Below, one piece after another: positions 38,737 to 47,133 of a stretch of 64,000 nucleotides of DNA; position 1 is the first letter of the stretch; each line of letters begins with the position of its first letter. Location of the stretch: assembly GCA_023384675.1 (NCBI GenBank), contig JAHDVK010000001.1, positions 1-64,000 on the forward strand, written 5' to 3'. The position numbers were made by a program, and so were the translations under genes. Below the pieces are notes generated by a model that was given only the letters and a program-made list of their open reading frames with translations, did not search any database and was not told where the DNA came from. Origin of the DNA: Bryobacteraceae bacterium (lineage in GTDB: Bacteria > Acidobacteriota > Terriglobia > Bryobacterales > Bryobacteraceae).

Positions 38737-39615
38737 ATGATCACCCGGCGACTTCTACTGACGCTGCCCTTCGCGCCGTTCCCGGCGCGGGGATCTTTCC
38801 GGCCCCCGCGCTCTCCGCTCGACGCCGCCGCTCCCGGCGCGAGCCACGCCAGCGTCACGGCGCTCTATCGCGTGGACGCCGTCATCCTGCTCCTTGGAGT
38901 CCCTATCTTCTCCCGCTCGGGCGTGGGCGGAGGCTACGCCATTGCCGGCGAATCCGCCTCCTCCCGCTCGCTTCAATTCGCCGCCGGCTCGGTGCCCAGC
39001 CGGGCGCGCGGGCTGAACCGGCTCGGCTTCATCCATGAGGTGTGCGGGCCGGAAGGCTCCCGATACTTCGGTTTCATGACCGCCTCCGGCGAGGAATCTT
39101 TCTCCGAGGCGCGGCGCGCCCTGGAAGAACCCGGCGGCGAAGAGGCGCCCTACACCGCCATCTCCGGCCACGTCGGCGGAGGCGCGGCCCGCAGCCGCGT
39201 CTGCCGGTTTCTTTTCCCTGCCCGGTTGAGTTGGGCCGATTGGGACCGCCTGCTGCCCGCCGCCTTCGCGGCCTCCGAGGACTCCAATGGCGGCGAGCCG
39301 GAGACGGCACGCCCCTGCTCGGGGCGGTTTCAAGAATCGTTTCTTGCCGCCCTCCACCGCGCCATGCTCGCTGGTCCCGGCCGCGCCGAGTACTCTTTCG
39401 TCTATGGCGCCCGCGATCTCACCCTCCAGGCCTCGGTCCGTCGGGACGCCAAACTGGCGTTTCTGCGCCTTGAGGGAAAGATCTTCCACGGCGCGAAGAC
39501 CCTCTCCTCCTTCCGCCTCTGGTACTCGCCCAGCCGCCTGGTCCCAGAGCGCATCGAGATTCAGCCGCGCTCCTTCCTTCGACTTGTCCTGCGCGCCGAG
39601 CCTCCTCCTGCTTGA
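38737..39615 (+). CDS. hypothetical exported protein
   Basis: A 292-residue protein with a short basic N-terminus and a hydrophobic, Pro-rich stretch (MITRRLLLTLPFAPFPARG), possibly a Tat-like signal. It includes AGESASSRSLQFAAGSVPSRA and a C-terminal segment with YGARDLTLQASVRRDAKLAF that looks beta-rich. I do not recognise the family. Its stop is 18 bases before the following lipoprotein gene. Confidence 0.7.
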   Translation: MITRRLLLTLPFAPFPARGSFRPPRSPLDAAAPGASHASVTALYRVDAVILLLGVPIFSRSGVGGGYAIAGESASSRSLQFAAGSVPSRARGLNRLGFIHEVCGPEGSRYFGFMTASGEESFSEARRALEEPGGEEAPYTAISGHVGGGAARSRVCRFLFPARLSWADWDRLLPAAFAASEDSNGGEPETARPCSGRFQESFLAALHRAMLAGPGRAEYSFVYGARDLTLQASVRRDAKLAFLRLEGKIFHGAKTLSSFRLWYSPSRLVPERIEIQPRSFLRLVLRAEPPPA

Positions 39616-39633
39616 ATGTGGTAAATCCTCTCT

Positions 39634-41358
39634 ATGAAGAGCCACTCCGCCGTGGCGGCCGCGCTCGCGATTGCCGCCCTACTGTCCGCATCCGCCTGTA
39701 GCCGTTCACCACAGTTCGAACTCCGCGTCACCGCCCCCGGCGCGGAAGGCCCCGTGGATGGCCGCCTGCTGGTCCTTCTCTCCACCAACGCGGACAAGGA
39801 GCCGCGCTTCCAGATCACCGACAGTCTGAACACGCAGATCGTCTTCGGCATCGATGTGGAAGACTGGAAGCCCGCCAATCCGGCAGTTCTGGACCAGGGC
39901 GCCTTTGGCTACCCCATACGCAACCTGGGCGACCTGAAACCCGGCGAATACCACGTCCAGGCTCTGCTCCACAAATACGAGACCTTCCGCCGCGCCGATG
40001 GCCACACCGTGAAACTCCCAATGGATCGCGGCGAAGGCCAGCAGTGGAACCGCGCCCCCGGCAACCTCTATTCCACGCCGCGCAAAATCACCATCGACCC
40101 AGCCAAAGGCGGCCGCATCGACATCTCCCTCGACCAAACCATTCCGCCCATCGAAGAGCCCAAGGACACTAAGTACATTCGTCACATCAAGATCCGCAGC
40201 GAAATGCTCTCGAAGTTCTGGGGGCGCGACATGCACCTCGGCGCGCACGTCCTGGTGCCCGAAGGCTTTGACGATAACCCCAACGCCCGCTACCCGCTGA
40301 TGATCTTTCACGGCCATTTCCCCGCCGATTTCGACGGCTTCCGGCCCGAGCCGCCCGACCCGAATCTCGAACCCGATTACAGCGACCGTTTCAAGATGAA
40401 AGGCTACAACCGCATTGTTCAACAGGAAGCGCACGATTTTTATAAACAGTGGATTCGACCGGATTTTCCCCGCTTCCTGATCGTAGAGATTCAGCACGCC
40501 AACCCCTATTACGACGATTCGTATGCCGTAAATTCCGCAAATGTCGGCCCTTACGGAGACGCTATTATGAAAGAATTGGTTCCGGAAATCGAACGCCAGT
40601 TCCGCGGCGTGGGCGAAGGCTGGGCGCGCTTCACCTACGGCGGTTCCACCGGCGGCTGGGAAGCGCTCGCCGTGCAGATCCTCTACCCCGACGACTTCAA
40701 TGGCTGCTTCGCCGCCTGCCCAGACCCGATCGACTTCCGCGCCTACACCCTCGTGAATATCTACGAAGACAAGAACGCTTACCACTACGAAGCGCCTCAC
40801 CTGAGCCTTCTCCGCCCCGGCAAGCGCGACTATCTCGGCCAGATTACCGCCGTTCTCCGCGACATGAACCACTACGAACTCGCCCTTGGTACGCGCGGCC
40901 GCTCCGGCCAGCAGTGGGACATCTGGGAAGCGGTCTATTCACCCGTGGGCCCCGATGGCTACCCGAAACGCCTCTGGGACAAGGAAACCGGTGAAATCGA
41001 CCACGCGGTCGCCGAACATTGGCGCGAAAATTACGACCTTCGGCATATCCTCGAACGCGATTGGCCGCAACTCGGTTCGAGACTGCAAGGTAAGATCCAC
41101 ATCTATTGCGGAGACATGGACAATTATTATTTGAACAACGCCGTTTATTTGATGGAAAATTTTCTCAACTCTACGAAGAACCCGCACTACGGCGGCGAAG
41201 TTGCCTACGGCGACCGCGCCGAACACTGCTGGAACGGCGACCCCGCGCTACCCAACCATATCACCCGCCTGCGCTACAACACCATGTACCTGCCCAAAAT
41301 TCGCCAGCGCATCCGCGCCACCGCACCCCCCGGAGCGCCTCTCGTCAACTGGCGATAG
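39634..41358 (+). CDS. esterase-like lipoprotein
   Basis: A 574-residue protein with a lipoprotein signal (lipobox LSASAC, Cys22), so it is anchored in a membrane facing the periplasm. The C-terminal half has an alpha/beta-hydrolase look, with GGSTGGW carrying the likely nucleophilic Ser (about residue 337), LMIFHGHFP, and a late His in EHCWNGD. The N-terminal part (about residues 25-180) is beta-rich. It resembles putative esterases (PF00756-type) in overall layout. The substrate is unknown. Confidence 0.75.
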   Translation: MKSHSAVAAALAIAALLSASACSRSPQFELRVTAPGAEGPVDGRLLVLLSTNADKEPRFQITDSLNTQIVFGIDVEDWKPANPAVLDQGAFGYPIRNLGDLKPGEYHVQALLHKYETFRRADGHTVKLPMDRGEGQQWNRAPGNLYSTPRKITIDPAKGGRIDISLDQTIPPIEEPKDTKYIRHIKIRSEMLSKFWGRDMHLGAHVLVPEGFDDNPNARYPLMIFHGHFPADFDGFRPEPPDPNLEPDYSDRFKMKGYNRIVQQEAHDFYKQWIRPDFPRFLIVEIQHANPYYDDSYAVNSANVGPYGDAIMKELVPEIERQFRGVGEGWARFTYGGSTGGWEALAVQILYPDDFNGCFAACPDPIDFRAYTLVNIYEDKNAYHYEAPHLSLLRPGKRDYLGQITAVLRDMNHYELALGTRGRSGQQWDIWEAVYSPVGPDGYPKRLWDKETGEIDHAVAEHWRENYDLRHILERDWPQLGSRLQGKIHIYCGDMDNYYLNNAVYLMENFLNSTKNPHYGGEVAYGDRAEHCWNGDPALPNHITRLRYNTMYLPKIRQRIRATAPPGAPLVNWR

Positions 41359-41502
41359 GCTTGAGGAACGCCTCTCTGGAGGCAGCAGCGAGGTGCTGTC
41401 GTCCCGCGCCTTTCTCAGGCTCGGCGCGTGTGCGATTCCGTTGGAACTGGAGACAGCAAACTTCAAAAGCAGCATAGTCAAGAGAACGCACTAAAAAGAC
41501 CC

Positions 41503-41533
41503 TTGACTCCGGTATTAAAGTCGTCCATATAAG
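41503..41533 (+). promoter_or_regulatory. sigma-70-type promoter for the lipoprotein gene
   Basis: TTGACT (41503-41508) and TATAAG (41528-41533) are separated by 19 bases. AGGAGG (41538-41543) follows with nine bases to the ATG at 41553. This is the most complete promoter and ribosome-binding-site set seen in the window. Confidence 0.5.
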
Positions 41534-41552
41534 TACCAGGAGGTCAAGAGTG

Positions 41553-42359
41553 ATGCTTTCGCCGCGTTCGCTGCTCGTTTTGACCCTTGTCCTCGGGGTC
41601 TGCTTCATTTCTTGTACGACTGCCGAAAAGGCTGAGCGCGCCAAACCTGGCACGCCGGCCTATTTCTGGGCACTGGCACAGGCGGCTTGGGAGAAGGGCG
41701 ACTATCTCACCACGACGTCCAACTTGGACAAACTCGTCGTCCGCGACAACGAATTTCGCCACCAGGCTCAACTCTGGCTGATGGCCATTCACGCCGGCAT
41801 CGCCAAGGGCGATATGAATTGGGCGGACACCCTCGAAACCGGACGCAAGGTCACCCGGACGGGTGAAGCCGCCTATCGCCGTGAGATGGCTGCCGCGCGG
41901 GCGTCGGCATCCCAATCCGTGATGAGCTATCTCGAACTGGCCAATCAGCACCTAAGCGCCGGCGTGCCCGATGCGCCTGTCGTCCCGTTCAAAGCCGCGC
42001 CGCCGGCCACGCGGCCAGTCGAAATTGCCAAGGTCGAAAAGGGGACATTCCCGCCACCGCCGGAATTGGAACTGATCCGCGACCGTCTCCGCGCCCAGGC
42101 CATCGCCGAGACCACGAAAACGATGGCGCCGGAGCAGGAACCGCTCAACCGGAACCTCTATCTCGCCGCCATGGCGAGCGAGATGATCAGCCTTTGCGAC
42201 CTGTATGGCCCCAAGAGGCTCAATGAGACGGGCCGCATCCGGATGATCACCCAGGTCGCAGGGCATGCCGTGGAGAGCATGACTCCCTGCGAAGTCTCCA
42301 AAGCACTCGAAAAGAAGATCGCCGAACTGAAAAAGAAAACGTCAAAGCCGATTTCCTGA
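41553..42359 (+). CDS. lipoprotein with TPR-like helical repeats, unknown function
   Basis: A 268-residue protein with a lipoprotein signal ending GVCFISC. The mature part is helix-rich, and its first half (AYFWALAQAAWEKGDYLTTT, HQAQLWLMAIHAGIAKGD) has a TPR-like pattern. A basic coiled tail (SKALEKKIAELKKKTSK) ends it. I do not recognise a family. It has its own promoter and strong ribosome-binding site, so it is probably expressed independently. A GTG at 41550 is a possible earlier start. Confidence 0.75.
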   Translation: MLSPRSLLVLTLVLGVCFISCTTAEKAERAKPGTPAYFWALAQAAWEKGDYLTTTSNLDKLVVRDNEFRHQAQLWLMAIHAGIAKGDMNWADTLETGRKVTRTGEAAYRREMAAARASASQSVMSYLELANQHLSAGVPDAPVVPFKAAPPATRPVEIAKVEKGTFPPPPELELIRDRLRAQAIAETTKTMAPEQEPLNRNLYLAAMASEMISLCDLYGPKRLNETGRIRMITQVAGHAVESMTPCEVSKALEKKIAELKKKTSKPIS

Positions 42360-42521
42360 GGCAGGTATCGCGAGCGTTTCGCCGGTAAGCCGCCACAGGG
42401 GGAAAGGGGCGGTACGCGTGTCTGCCAGATAACGGCAGTGATCCGCGTGCAAGGCAGCAGCACGCTCCGATCCTGTCAGAGCGCCAGGGATGCCAGGCCG
42501 CGTTGCTATCCTGATAACTGC

Positions 42522-43007
42522 ATGGATATTCGCATTGGGTTGGGTTGGGACAACCACCGCATCGCCGCCGGACGGCTGCTCATCCTCGGCGGCGTCACGG
42601 TACCGTGCGAGTTCGGCCTCGATGGCCACTCCGATGCCGATGTGCTCGCCCACGCGATCACCGACGCCCTGCTTGGCGCGCTGGCGCTGGGCGACATCGG
42701 CCTGCATTTCCCCGATTCGGACCCGCGCTGGAAGGGCTGCGATTCGCTCGTCTTCCTGCGCCATGCCGCCGGTCTGGTGCGCGAGGCGGGCTACCGGATT
42801 GCGAATATCGACTCCACCGTGATCCTGCAGCGGCCGAAATTGAAGGATTACCGCCTGCCGATTCGCGAAAAACTCGCGGAGACGCTCGAATTGGACGTGA
42901 ACCAGGTGTCGGTGAAATTCAAGACGGCGGAACAGGTGGGTCCGGTCGGCGAAGGCCTGTCCGCCGAAGCGCAGGCCCTCGCCACGCTGGTGCGCGCGAC
43001 TACTTAG
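42522..43007 (+). CDS. ispF: 2-C-methyl-D-erythritol 2,4-cyclodiphosphate synthase
   Basis: IspF makes the cyclodiphosphate intermediate of the MEP isoprenoid pathway. The 161-residue protein has the DxH zinc site (Asp10, His12), then GHSDADVLAHAITDALLGA, DIGLHFPDSDPRWKG and the C-terminal TAEQVGPVGEGLSAEA. The start at 42522 matches the family N-terminus; the longer frame upstream has no similarity. It overlaps the convergent phosphatase gene by eight bases. No ispD is adjacent. Confidence 0.96.
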   Translation: MDIRIGLGWDNHRIAAGRLLILGGVTVPCEFGLDGHSDADVLAHAITDALLGALALGDIGLHFPDSDPRWKGCDSLVFLRHAAGLVREAGYRIANIDSTVILQRPKLKDYRLPIREKLAETLELDVNQVSVKFKTAEQVGPVGEGLSAEAQALATLVRATT

Positions 43008-44085
43008 CTTCCACTTCGAACGTGTCGTGCACGGTGCCGTCGATGCCCACGGCCTGCACTTTGGCCATGCCGGGCGAGATCAGCAGGCGCACGAAATGCT
43101 CGGTTGAAATCATCGTCCGCGTGAGGCCCTCGATGGGAGAGTCCACCGGATACAAGGGCGCTCCCCCGCCTCCGGTGACGATGTACTGGACGCCGCCGAA
43201 CTCATGGCGCTGGTAGTTGTGGTCGTGGCCGGTGAAGACGAAATGGACCTTGAACTGCTCGAAGACCGGCACCAGGGTGCGCGCCCACACGTTGCCGCCG
43301 CCGCCCTGCCGCCGGCCCACGCCGGTGAAGGGCGGATGGTGCATCACGACAACGCGGAACTGCGCCTTCTGCGCGCGCGTGAGATCGTCGATCAGCCAGC
43401 GTTTCTGATCCTCCCAGAAGCGTTCGCGCTCCGCGGTGCTGGGCGAGAAGTTGCCCAGGTCGGTATTGAGGAAGGTGAAGTGGACCTGGCCCCAGTCGAG
43501 GCTGTAATAGGGTGAGTTGACCTCGAAGAAATCGTAGTACTTGTAGTTGTTCCGCTCGTGGTTGCCGAGCACCGGGAAGAACGCGGCGCGCCTCAGCAGG
43601 TCGCCTTCGACATCGAAGAAGATCGGCCATTGCGCGGTGTCGGCGCCGTCGGCCACCAGATCGCCGGTGTGGATCGTCAGGTGGGGATCGGCGAACTTGA
43701 GGATGGCTTCGATCACCTTCCGGTGCATGTCGTGGCGCGTACGGGTATCGCCAAAGACCAGGGCTTCGAAGGTGGCTTCCGTGCCCGCGGGCGGCGGCGT
43801 GCGGAAGAAGCCTTTGCCTTCCTTGCGGCCGTTGAGCACGTCATAGTGAATCATCTGGCCCGGCGGCAGCCCGGTGAAAGTCACTTTCTCCGAACGCAGC
43901 ACCGGCGCGGCGCGGTCCAGTTTGTCCTGATCGGCGCCGGCTTTGACCTGTCCGGTCTCGACGAGCCAGCCGATAGTGGCCGAGCGTCCGGAGACATTCA
44001 CGGCGTAGGGGCCGCCCACCACCTTGTCCTGCGCCACGGCCAGCGTGGACAGGACGAGTATAAGAAGCGAAGATTTGAGTTTCAT
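43000..44085 (-). CDS. exported metallophosphoesterase (purple acid phosphatase-like)
   Basis: A 361-residue protein with signal MKLKSSLLILVLSTLAVA-Q. A fibronectin-like domain (about 25-105) precedes a metallophosphoesterase domain with FGDTRT, HTGDLVADG, LGNHERNN, VVVMHHPPF and FTGHDHNYQRHE. The GNHE and GHDHNYQR motifs are characteristic of the purple acid phosphatase type. It is the last gene of an operon with a SIS-domain protein and a propeller protein. Its ATG overlaps the upstream stop (ATGA). Confidence 0.9.
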   Translation of the reverse strand: MKLKSSLLILVLSTLAVAQDKVVGGPYAVNVSGRSATIGWLVETGQVKAGADQDKLDRAAPVLRSEKVTFTGLPPGQMIHYDVLNGRKEGKGFFRTPPPAGTEATFEALVFGDTRTRHDMHRKVIEAILKFADPHLTIHTGDLVADGADTAQWPIFFDVEGDLLRRAAFFPVLGNHERNNYKYYDFFEVNSPYYSLDWGQVHFTFLNTDLGNFSPSTAERERFWEDQKRWLIDDLTRAQKAQFRVVVMHHPPFTGVGRRQGGGGNVWARTLVPVFEQFKVHFVFTGHDHNYQRHEFGGVQYIVTGGGGAPLYPVDSPIEGLTRTMISTEHFVRLLISPGMAKVQAVGIDGTVHDTFEVEAK

Positions 44086-45293
44086 GTAGTCTTTCCTGTG
44101 ATATCGATCAGGTAGATTTGACGGCCGCCGCCGCCGTGCGGCGAGTCGATGGTGATCTTGTTGCCGTCGGGGGAAAAGCGCGGGTGCAGGTCGCAGCGCC
44201 ACTCGCCGGTGTATTCCTTCGGCGAATGAAAGCGGCCTAAGTCCACCACGTGGCCGGTGGCCACTTCGTACAGGTAGAGCGGCTGGTTGCGCTCCTTGTC
44301 CGGGTAGGCGTCGTTGAGGATCCAGCGGTTGCCGGGCAGGTAGGTGCAGTGGCCGTTGCGGGTCATGGCATCCTTGCCGACGATCTCCGCCTTGCCGGTC
44401 TTGTCTTCGAGCAGGTAGAACGCGTCCTTGTGCGACGGGTGCCAGGCCCAGGCAAGGATGTGGCTGGGGTCGCGCCAGATGAAGTGCGAGGTCCGGCCGT
44501 AGGGATCGATCACGAACAGGTCCTTGCCGTCCTGGTCCGCGGTGATCATGCGCGTGGACCAGCTGTTCTTGTGCCGCTCGCCGCGCCAGCGGTGCAGGAA
44601 GGTAAAGCGCGAGCCGTCGGTGTTGTAGAGCAGGTGATTGAACCAGTGCTTGCAGCCGCGCATGTCCTCGTGGGGATTCTCGAGGGCGGCGATGCGGGCG
44701 AAGCTCAGCAGCAGTTCGGTGCGGCCGGTGGCGAGGTCCATGCGCCACAGGCCTGCGTCCTTGGGTTCGAGCACGTTTGCGTTCGGGTCCGGCAGACCCG
44801 CGTAGCCGTAGCCGGGGCGGGTGTCGTTCAGGCGGCGGAAGTCGGGGTAGATGGCCCAGCGGCCATCGGGTGAGAGGGCGTAAACGGGATGCGGAAGCAC
44901 GCGTTTTTTGCCGCTTTTTGTGTCCAAAACGACGCTTTCGAAGCGTTTTTCGCGCTCATTCCGGGTGTTCCAGATCACCTCGCGGTCCGAACCGGGCACC
45001 CACTGCAACATGCAGCCCTGCTGCCAGTTCCAGGCCTTTGTGGCTCCGATTTCGGTCCAGCGGTCATGGTCTTCGAGGTCGATCACGCCGAGCCGGATTT
45101 CGTCGTCCGGGCGCGGCGAGCGGTGCTCGAAGCGCACCTGCATCCCCAGCACCCGGCGCGAGGCGGGGTCGAACTGCAGCTTGTCGTAATAGCCGAACCA
45201 GTGGAAGTGTGGCCCGCGCGTGAGGGCGCGCACCGGAGCAGGCTGGGCCGCAAGCGTGAGCGGGGCCAGCAACAGACCGCGGCGGGAAAGCAT
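44082..45293 (-). CDS. Tat-exported beta-propeller-like protein of unknown function
   Basis: A 403-residue protein with RRGLLLAPLTLAAQPAPVRA, a twin-arginine-type signal. The body looks like a TolB/PD40-type propeller, with HFHWFGYYDKLQFDP, TKAWNWQQGCMLQWVPG, YALSPDGRWAIYPDF and PRFSPDGNKITIDSPHGGG. Members of this kind are conserved among Acidobacteria and Planctomycetes but not functionally defined; resemblance to oligogalacturonate lyase-type propellers is possible. It lies between a SIS isomerase and a phosphatase, so a sugar-linked role is plausible. Confidence 0.75.
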   Translation of the reverse strand: MLSRRGLLLAPLTLAAQPAPVRALTRGPHFHWFGYYDKLQFDPASRRVLGMQVRFEHRSPRPDDEIRLGVIDLEDHDRWTEIGATKAWNWQQGCMLQWVPGSDREVIWNTRNEREKRFESVVLDTKSGKKRVLPHPVYALSPDGRWAIYPDFRRLNDTRPGYGYAGLPDPNANVLEPKDAGLWRMDLATGRTELLLSFARIAALENPHEDMRGCKHWFNHLLYNTDGSRFTFLHRWRGERHKNSWSTRMITADQDGKDLFVIDPYGRTSHFIWRDPSHILAWAWHPSHKDAFYLLEDKTGKAEIVGKDAMTRNGHCTYLPGNRWILNDAYPDKERNQPLYLYEVATGHVVDLGRFHSPKEYTGEWRCDLHPRFSPDGNKITIDSPHGGGGRQIYLIDITGKTT

Positions 45294-45303
45294 GCCTACT
45301 GTT

Positions 45304-46383
45304 TTATAACGTCTTGGTCACCTTGTTCAGCCCGCGCGGCTGATCGGGATTCAGGCCCTTCACCACGGACAGCGCGGCGGCGAAGGTCTGCGCGGGAATG
45401 ATATAGGGGATGGGGGTATAGACGTCGGCGGGCAGTTCGCCCTTGTGCGCCAGCGAAGCGGGCACGCGGACGGCGTTCGCGGGGGCTTCGCGGTTCGAGC
45501 GGTCGGTGATCATCAAGGTTTCGGCCATGAGGCCGGCGAGCCGCTCGGAGAGCTGGCTCATCACGGGCCAGGTGACGCCGGGCGGGCAGAACAGGAACGC
45601 GGGGATGGCGCTGTCGACCATGGCGATGGGGCCGTGGAGGATGTCGGCCTGCGAGAAGCGTTCGGCGATGACGTAGCTGGTCTCCATCAGCTTCAGCGCC
45701 CATTCGAAGGCGTTGGCGTAGTTCAGTCCGCGGCCGACCACCACGGCCTGGTTCATGAAGCGGTAGCGTTCGGCGCGCGCGATGATCTCCTTTTCGAGCC
45801 TGATCGCGGCGGCGGCGTGGCCGGGCAGGCGGTCGAGATCCGTTCGCCGGATGGGCGCGCCGAGAGCATAGGCGAGCAGGTAGAAGCTCATCAGCTGGCC
45901 GGTGTAGGTCTTGGTGGCGGCGACGCTTTTTTCGCGGCCGGCCCGCACCAGGATGGTTTCGTGCGCGAGGTTCGCGAGGGTGCTCTTGGCCTCATTCGTA
46001 ATGCCGAGAGTGAAGGCGCCCTGGGCTTTGGCCTGTTCGAGTACGACGTTCGTGTCAGTGGATTCGCCGGACTGCGAAATGGCGACAACCATGGCGCCGT
46101 CGTAGCTCAGCGGCGCGTGGTAGAGCGTGCTGACTGATGGCGCGGCCAGCCCCACGGGAATGCCGGTGGTGATTTCGATCAGGTAGCGGCCGAACTGCGC
46201 GGCGTTATCGGACGTGCCGCGGGCGGCGAGCATGATAAATCGCGGGCGCCGCTTCTCGAAATGCGCGCGCAACTTCTCGATGCCGGGCCAGCCGGCGCGA
46301 AGCGTCTTTTCCAGCGCGCCGGGCTGCTCGCGAATCTCTTCCAACATTTTGGACATTGCGTGTTTGAACTCCCGTGCTCTCAT
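45304..46383 (-). CDS. SIS-domain sugar-phosphate isomerase (GlmS isomerase-like)
   Basis: A 359-residue protein with two SIS domains, as in the isomerase half of glucosamine-6-phosphate synthase but without the glutaminase domain. Motifs include ARGTSDNAAQFGRYLIE, VVAISQSGESTDTN, SVAATKTYTGQL and VVGRGLNYANAFEWALKLME. It may be a deaminase or isomerase acting on amino-sugar phosphates. An ATG at 46356 is an alternative start. It heads the operon with the propeller and the phosphatase. Confidence 0.88.
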   Translation of the reverse strand: MRAREFKHAMSKMLEEIREQPGALEKTLRAGWPGIEKLRAHFEKRRPRFIMLAARGTSDNAAQFGRYLIEITTGIPVGLAAPSVSTLYHAPLSYDGAMVVAISQSGESTDTNVVLEQAKAQGAFTLGITNEAKSTLANLAHETILVRAGREKSVAATKTYTGQLMSFYLLAYALGAPIRRTDLDRLPGHAAAAIRLEKEIIARAERYRFMNQAVVVGRGLNYANAFEWALKLMETSYVIAERFSQADILHGPIAMVDSAIPAFLFCPPGVTWPVMSQLSERLAGLMAETLMITDRSNREAPANAVRVPASLAHKGELPADVYTPIPYIIPAQTFAAALSVVKGLNPDQPRGLNKVTKTL

Positions 46384-46429
46384 GATCGCATGGAGCAGCC
46401 TGACGGGTTCGGCGTACAGGCGGTTCCCT

Positions 46430-46855
46430 TCAGGAGAGCGCGGACTCGACAGCATCCGGGTCGCGCGATATGACTGTCAAGTAGGCGCGGACCGCGGCCC
46501 CTGGATTCGCATGTCCGCGCTCCCAATCCTGGAGCGTCCGGAGGTTGAATCCAAACCGGCGCGCGAAGTCGGCTTGCGAGAGTCCGCACCGGATCCGAAC
46601 GCGCTTCACGTCAACAGAGGCCGGAATACGAACGGCCGCGCCCGATCCTGGCGGGGGAACAGGATCCGAGTGTTTCTGGCAACTGATGACATAGGCGCGA
46701 AGCGCCTCCCGCCCCTGCCTGATCGCCTCCTCCGGCGTTTCGCCGTCGGAAACGCATCCGGGCAGGTCCGGATACTCGATCAAATAGCCGCCGCCATCTT
46801 CTTCGGATAACGGGCGGATGAGGAATGGATAGGCGTCGATCTCATGTTCAGTCAT
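46430..46855 (-). CDS. hicB: HicB-family antitoxin with C-terminal helix-turn-helix
   Basis: A 141-residue antitoxin. The N-terminal HicB domain has GGGYLIEYPDLPGCVSDGET and EEAIRQGREALRAY. The C-terminal part (about residues 90-140) is an XRE-type helix-turn-helix (CGLSQADFARRFGFNLRTLQ) that would bind the operator upstream of hicA. The ATG overlaps the hicA stop by four bases (ATGA), in the usual toxin-first order. It should neutralise HicA and repress the operon. Confidence 0.92.
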   Translation of the reverse strand: MTEHEIDAYPFLIRPLSEEDGGGYLIEYPDLPGCVSDGETPEEAIRQGREALRAYVISCQKHSDPVPPPGSGAAVRIPASVDVKRVRIRCGLSQADFARRFGFNLRTLQDWERGHANPGAAVRAYLTVISRDPDAVESALS

Positions 46856-47091
46856 GGCGTACCCTCCAATCTGGCCAGGTAATCAAGGAAGAGCCGCACA
46901 TAAACGGGCTTAACCGGACGATCCGCTGGAACGGTCAGCCTCCCCGCGACGCGGTGCCGGAAGACGACGTGGCTTGTTCCGTCCTGGTCCACCTCGATTC
47001 CGTTTTGGACTGCGACCGACTTGAGTTCCTGGATTCGCCAGCCGCGCGGGTTGTTCCGCATGCGCTCAATCGTCTTCCGCGCGCGAGCCAC
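46852..47091 (-). CDS. hicA: HicA-family mRNA interferase toxin
   Basis: A 79-residue toxin with a GTG start. HicA toxins are double-stranded-RNA-binding-fold ribonucleases that cleave mRNA and inhibit translation. The catalytic His lies in GTSHVVFRH and the segment LTVPADRPVKPVYVRLFL matches the family. The N-terminus (ARARKTIERMRNNPRGW) is longer than in the shortest HicA proteins. The ORF is intact and directly followed by the antitoxin. Confidence 0.88.
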   Translation of the reverse strand: MARARKTIERMRNNPRGWRIQELKSVAVQNGIEVDQDGTSHVVFRHRVAGRLTVPADRPVKPVYVRLFLDYLARLEGTP

Positions 47092-47099
47092 GATTTCAG

Positions 47100-47118
47100 T
47101 ATACGGGATATCCGTATA
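47100..47118. promoter_or_regulatory. palindromic operator of hicAB
   Basis: TATACGG (47100-47106) and CCGTATA (47112-47118) form a perfect 7-bp palindrome around GATAT, nine bases upstream of the hicA start. This is the expected binding site for the HicB helix-turn-helix, giving autoregulation. Confidence 0.65.
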
Positions 47119-47133
47119 GCAGGCAAGGGCTGG

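Noticed and set aside
42360-42521. 162-base gap before ispF tested by eye as a riboswitch or small RNA
   Set aside because: Only weak hairpins such as CTGCC/GGCAG are seen; no cobalamin, c-di-GMP or other known aptamer pattern was recognised.
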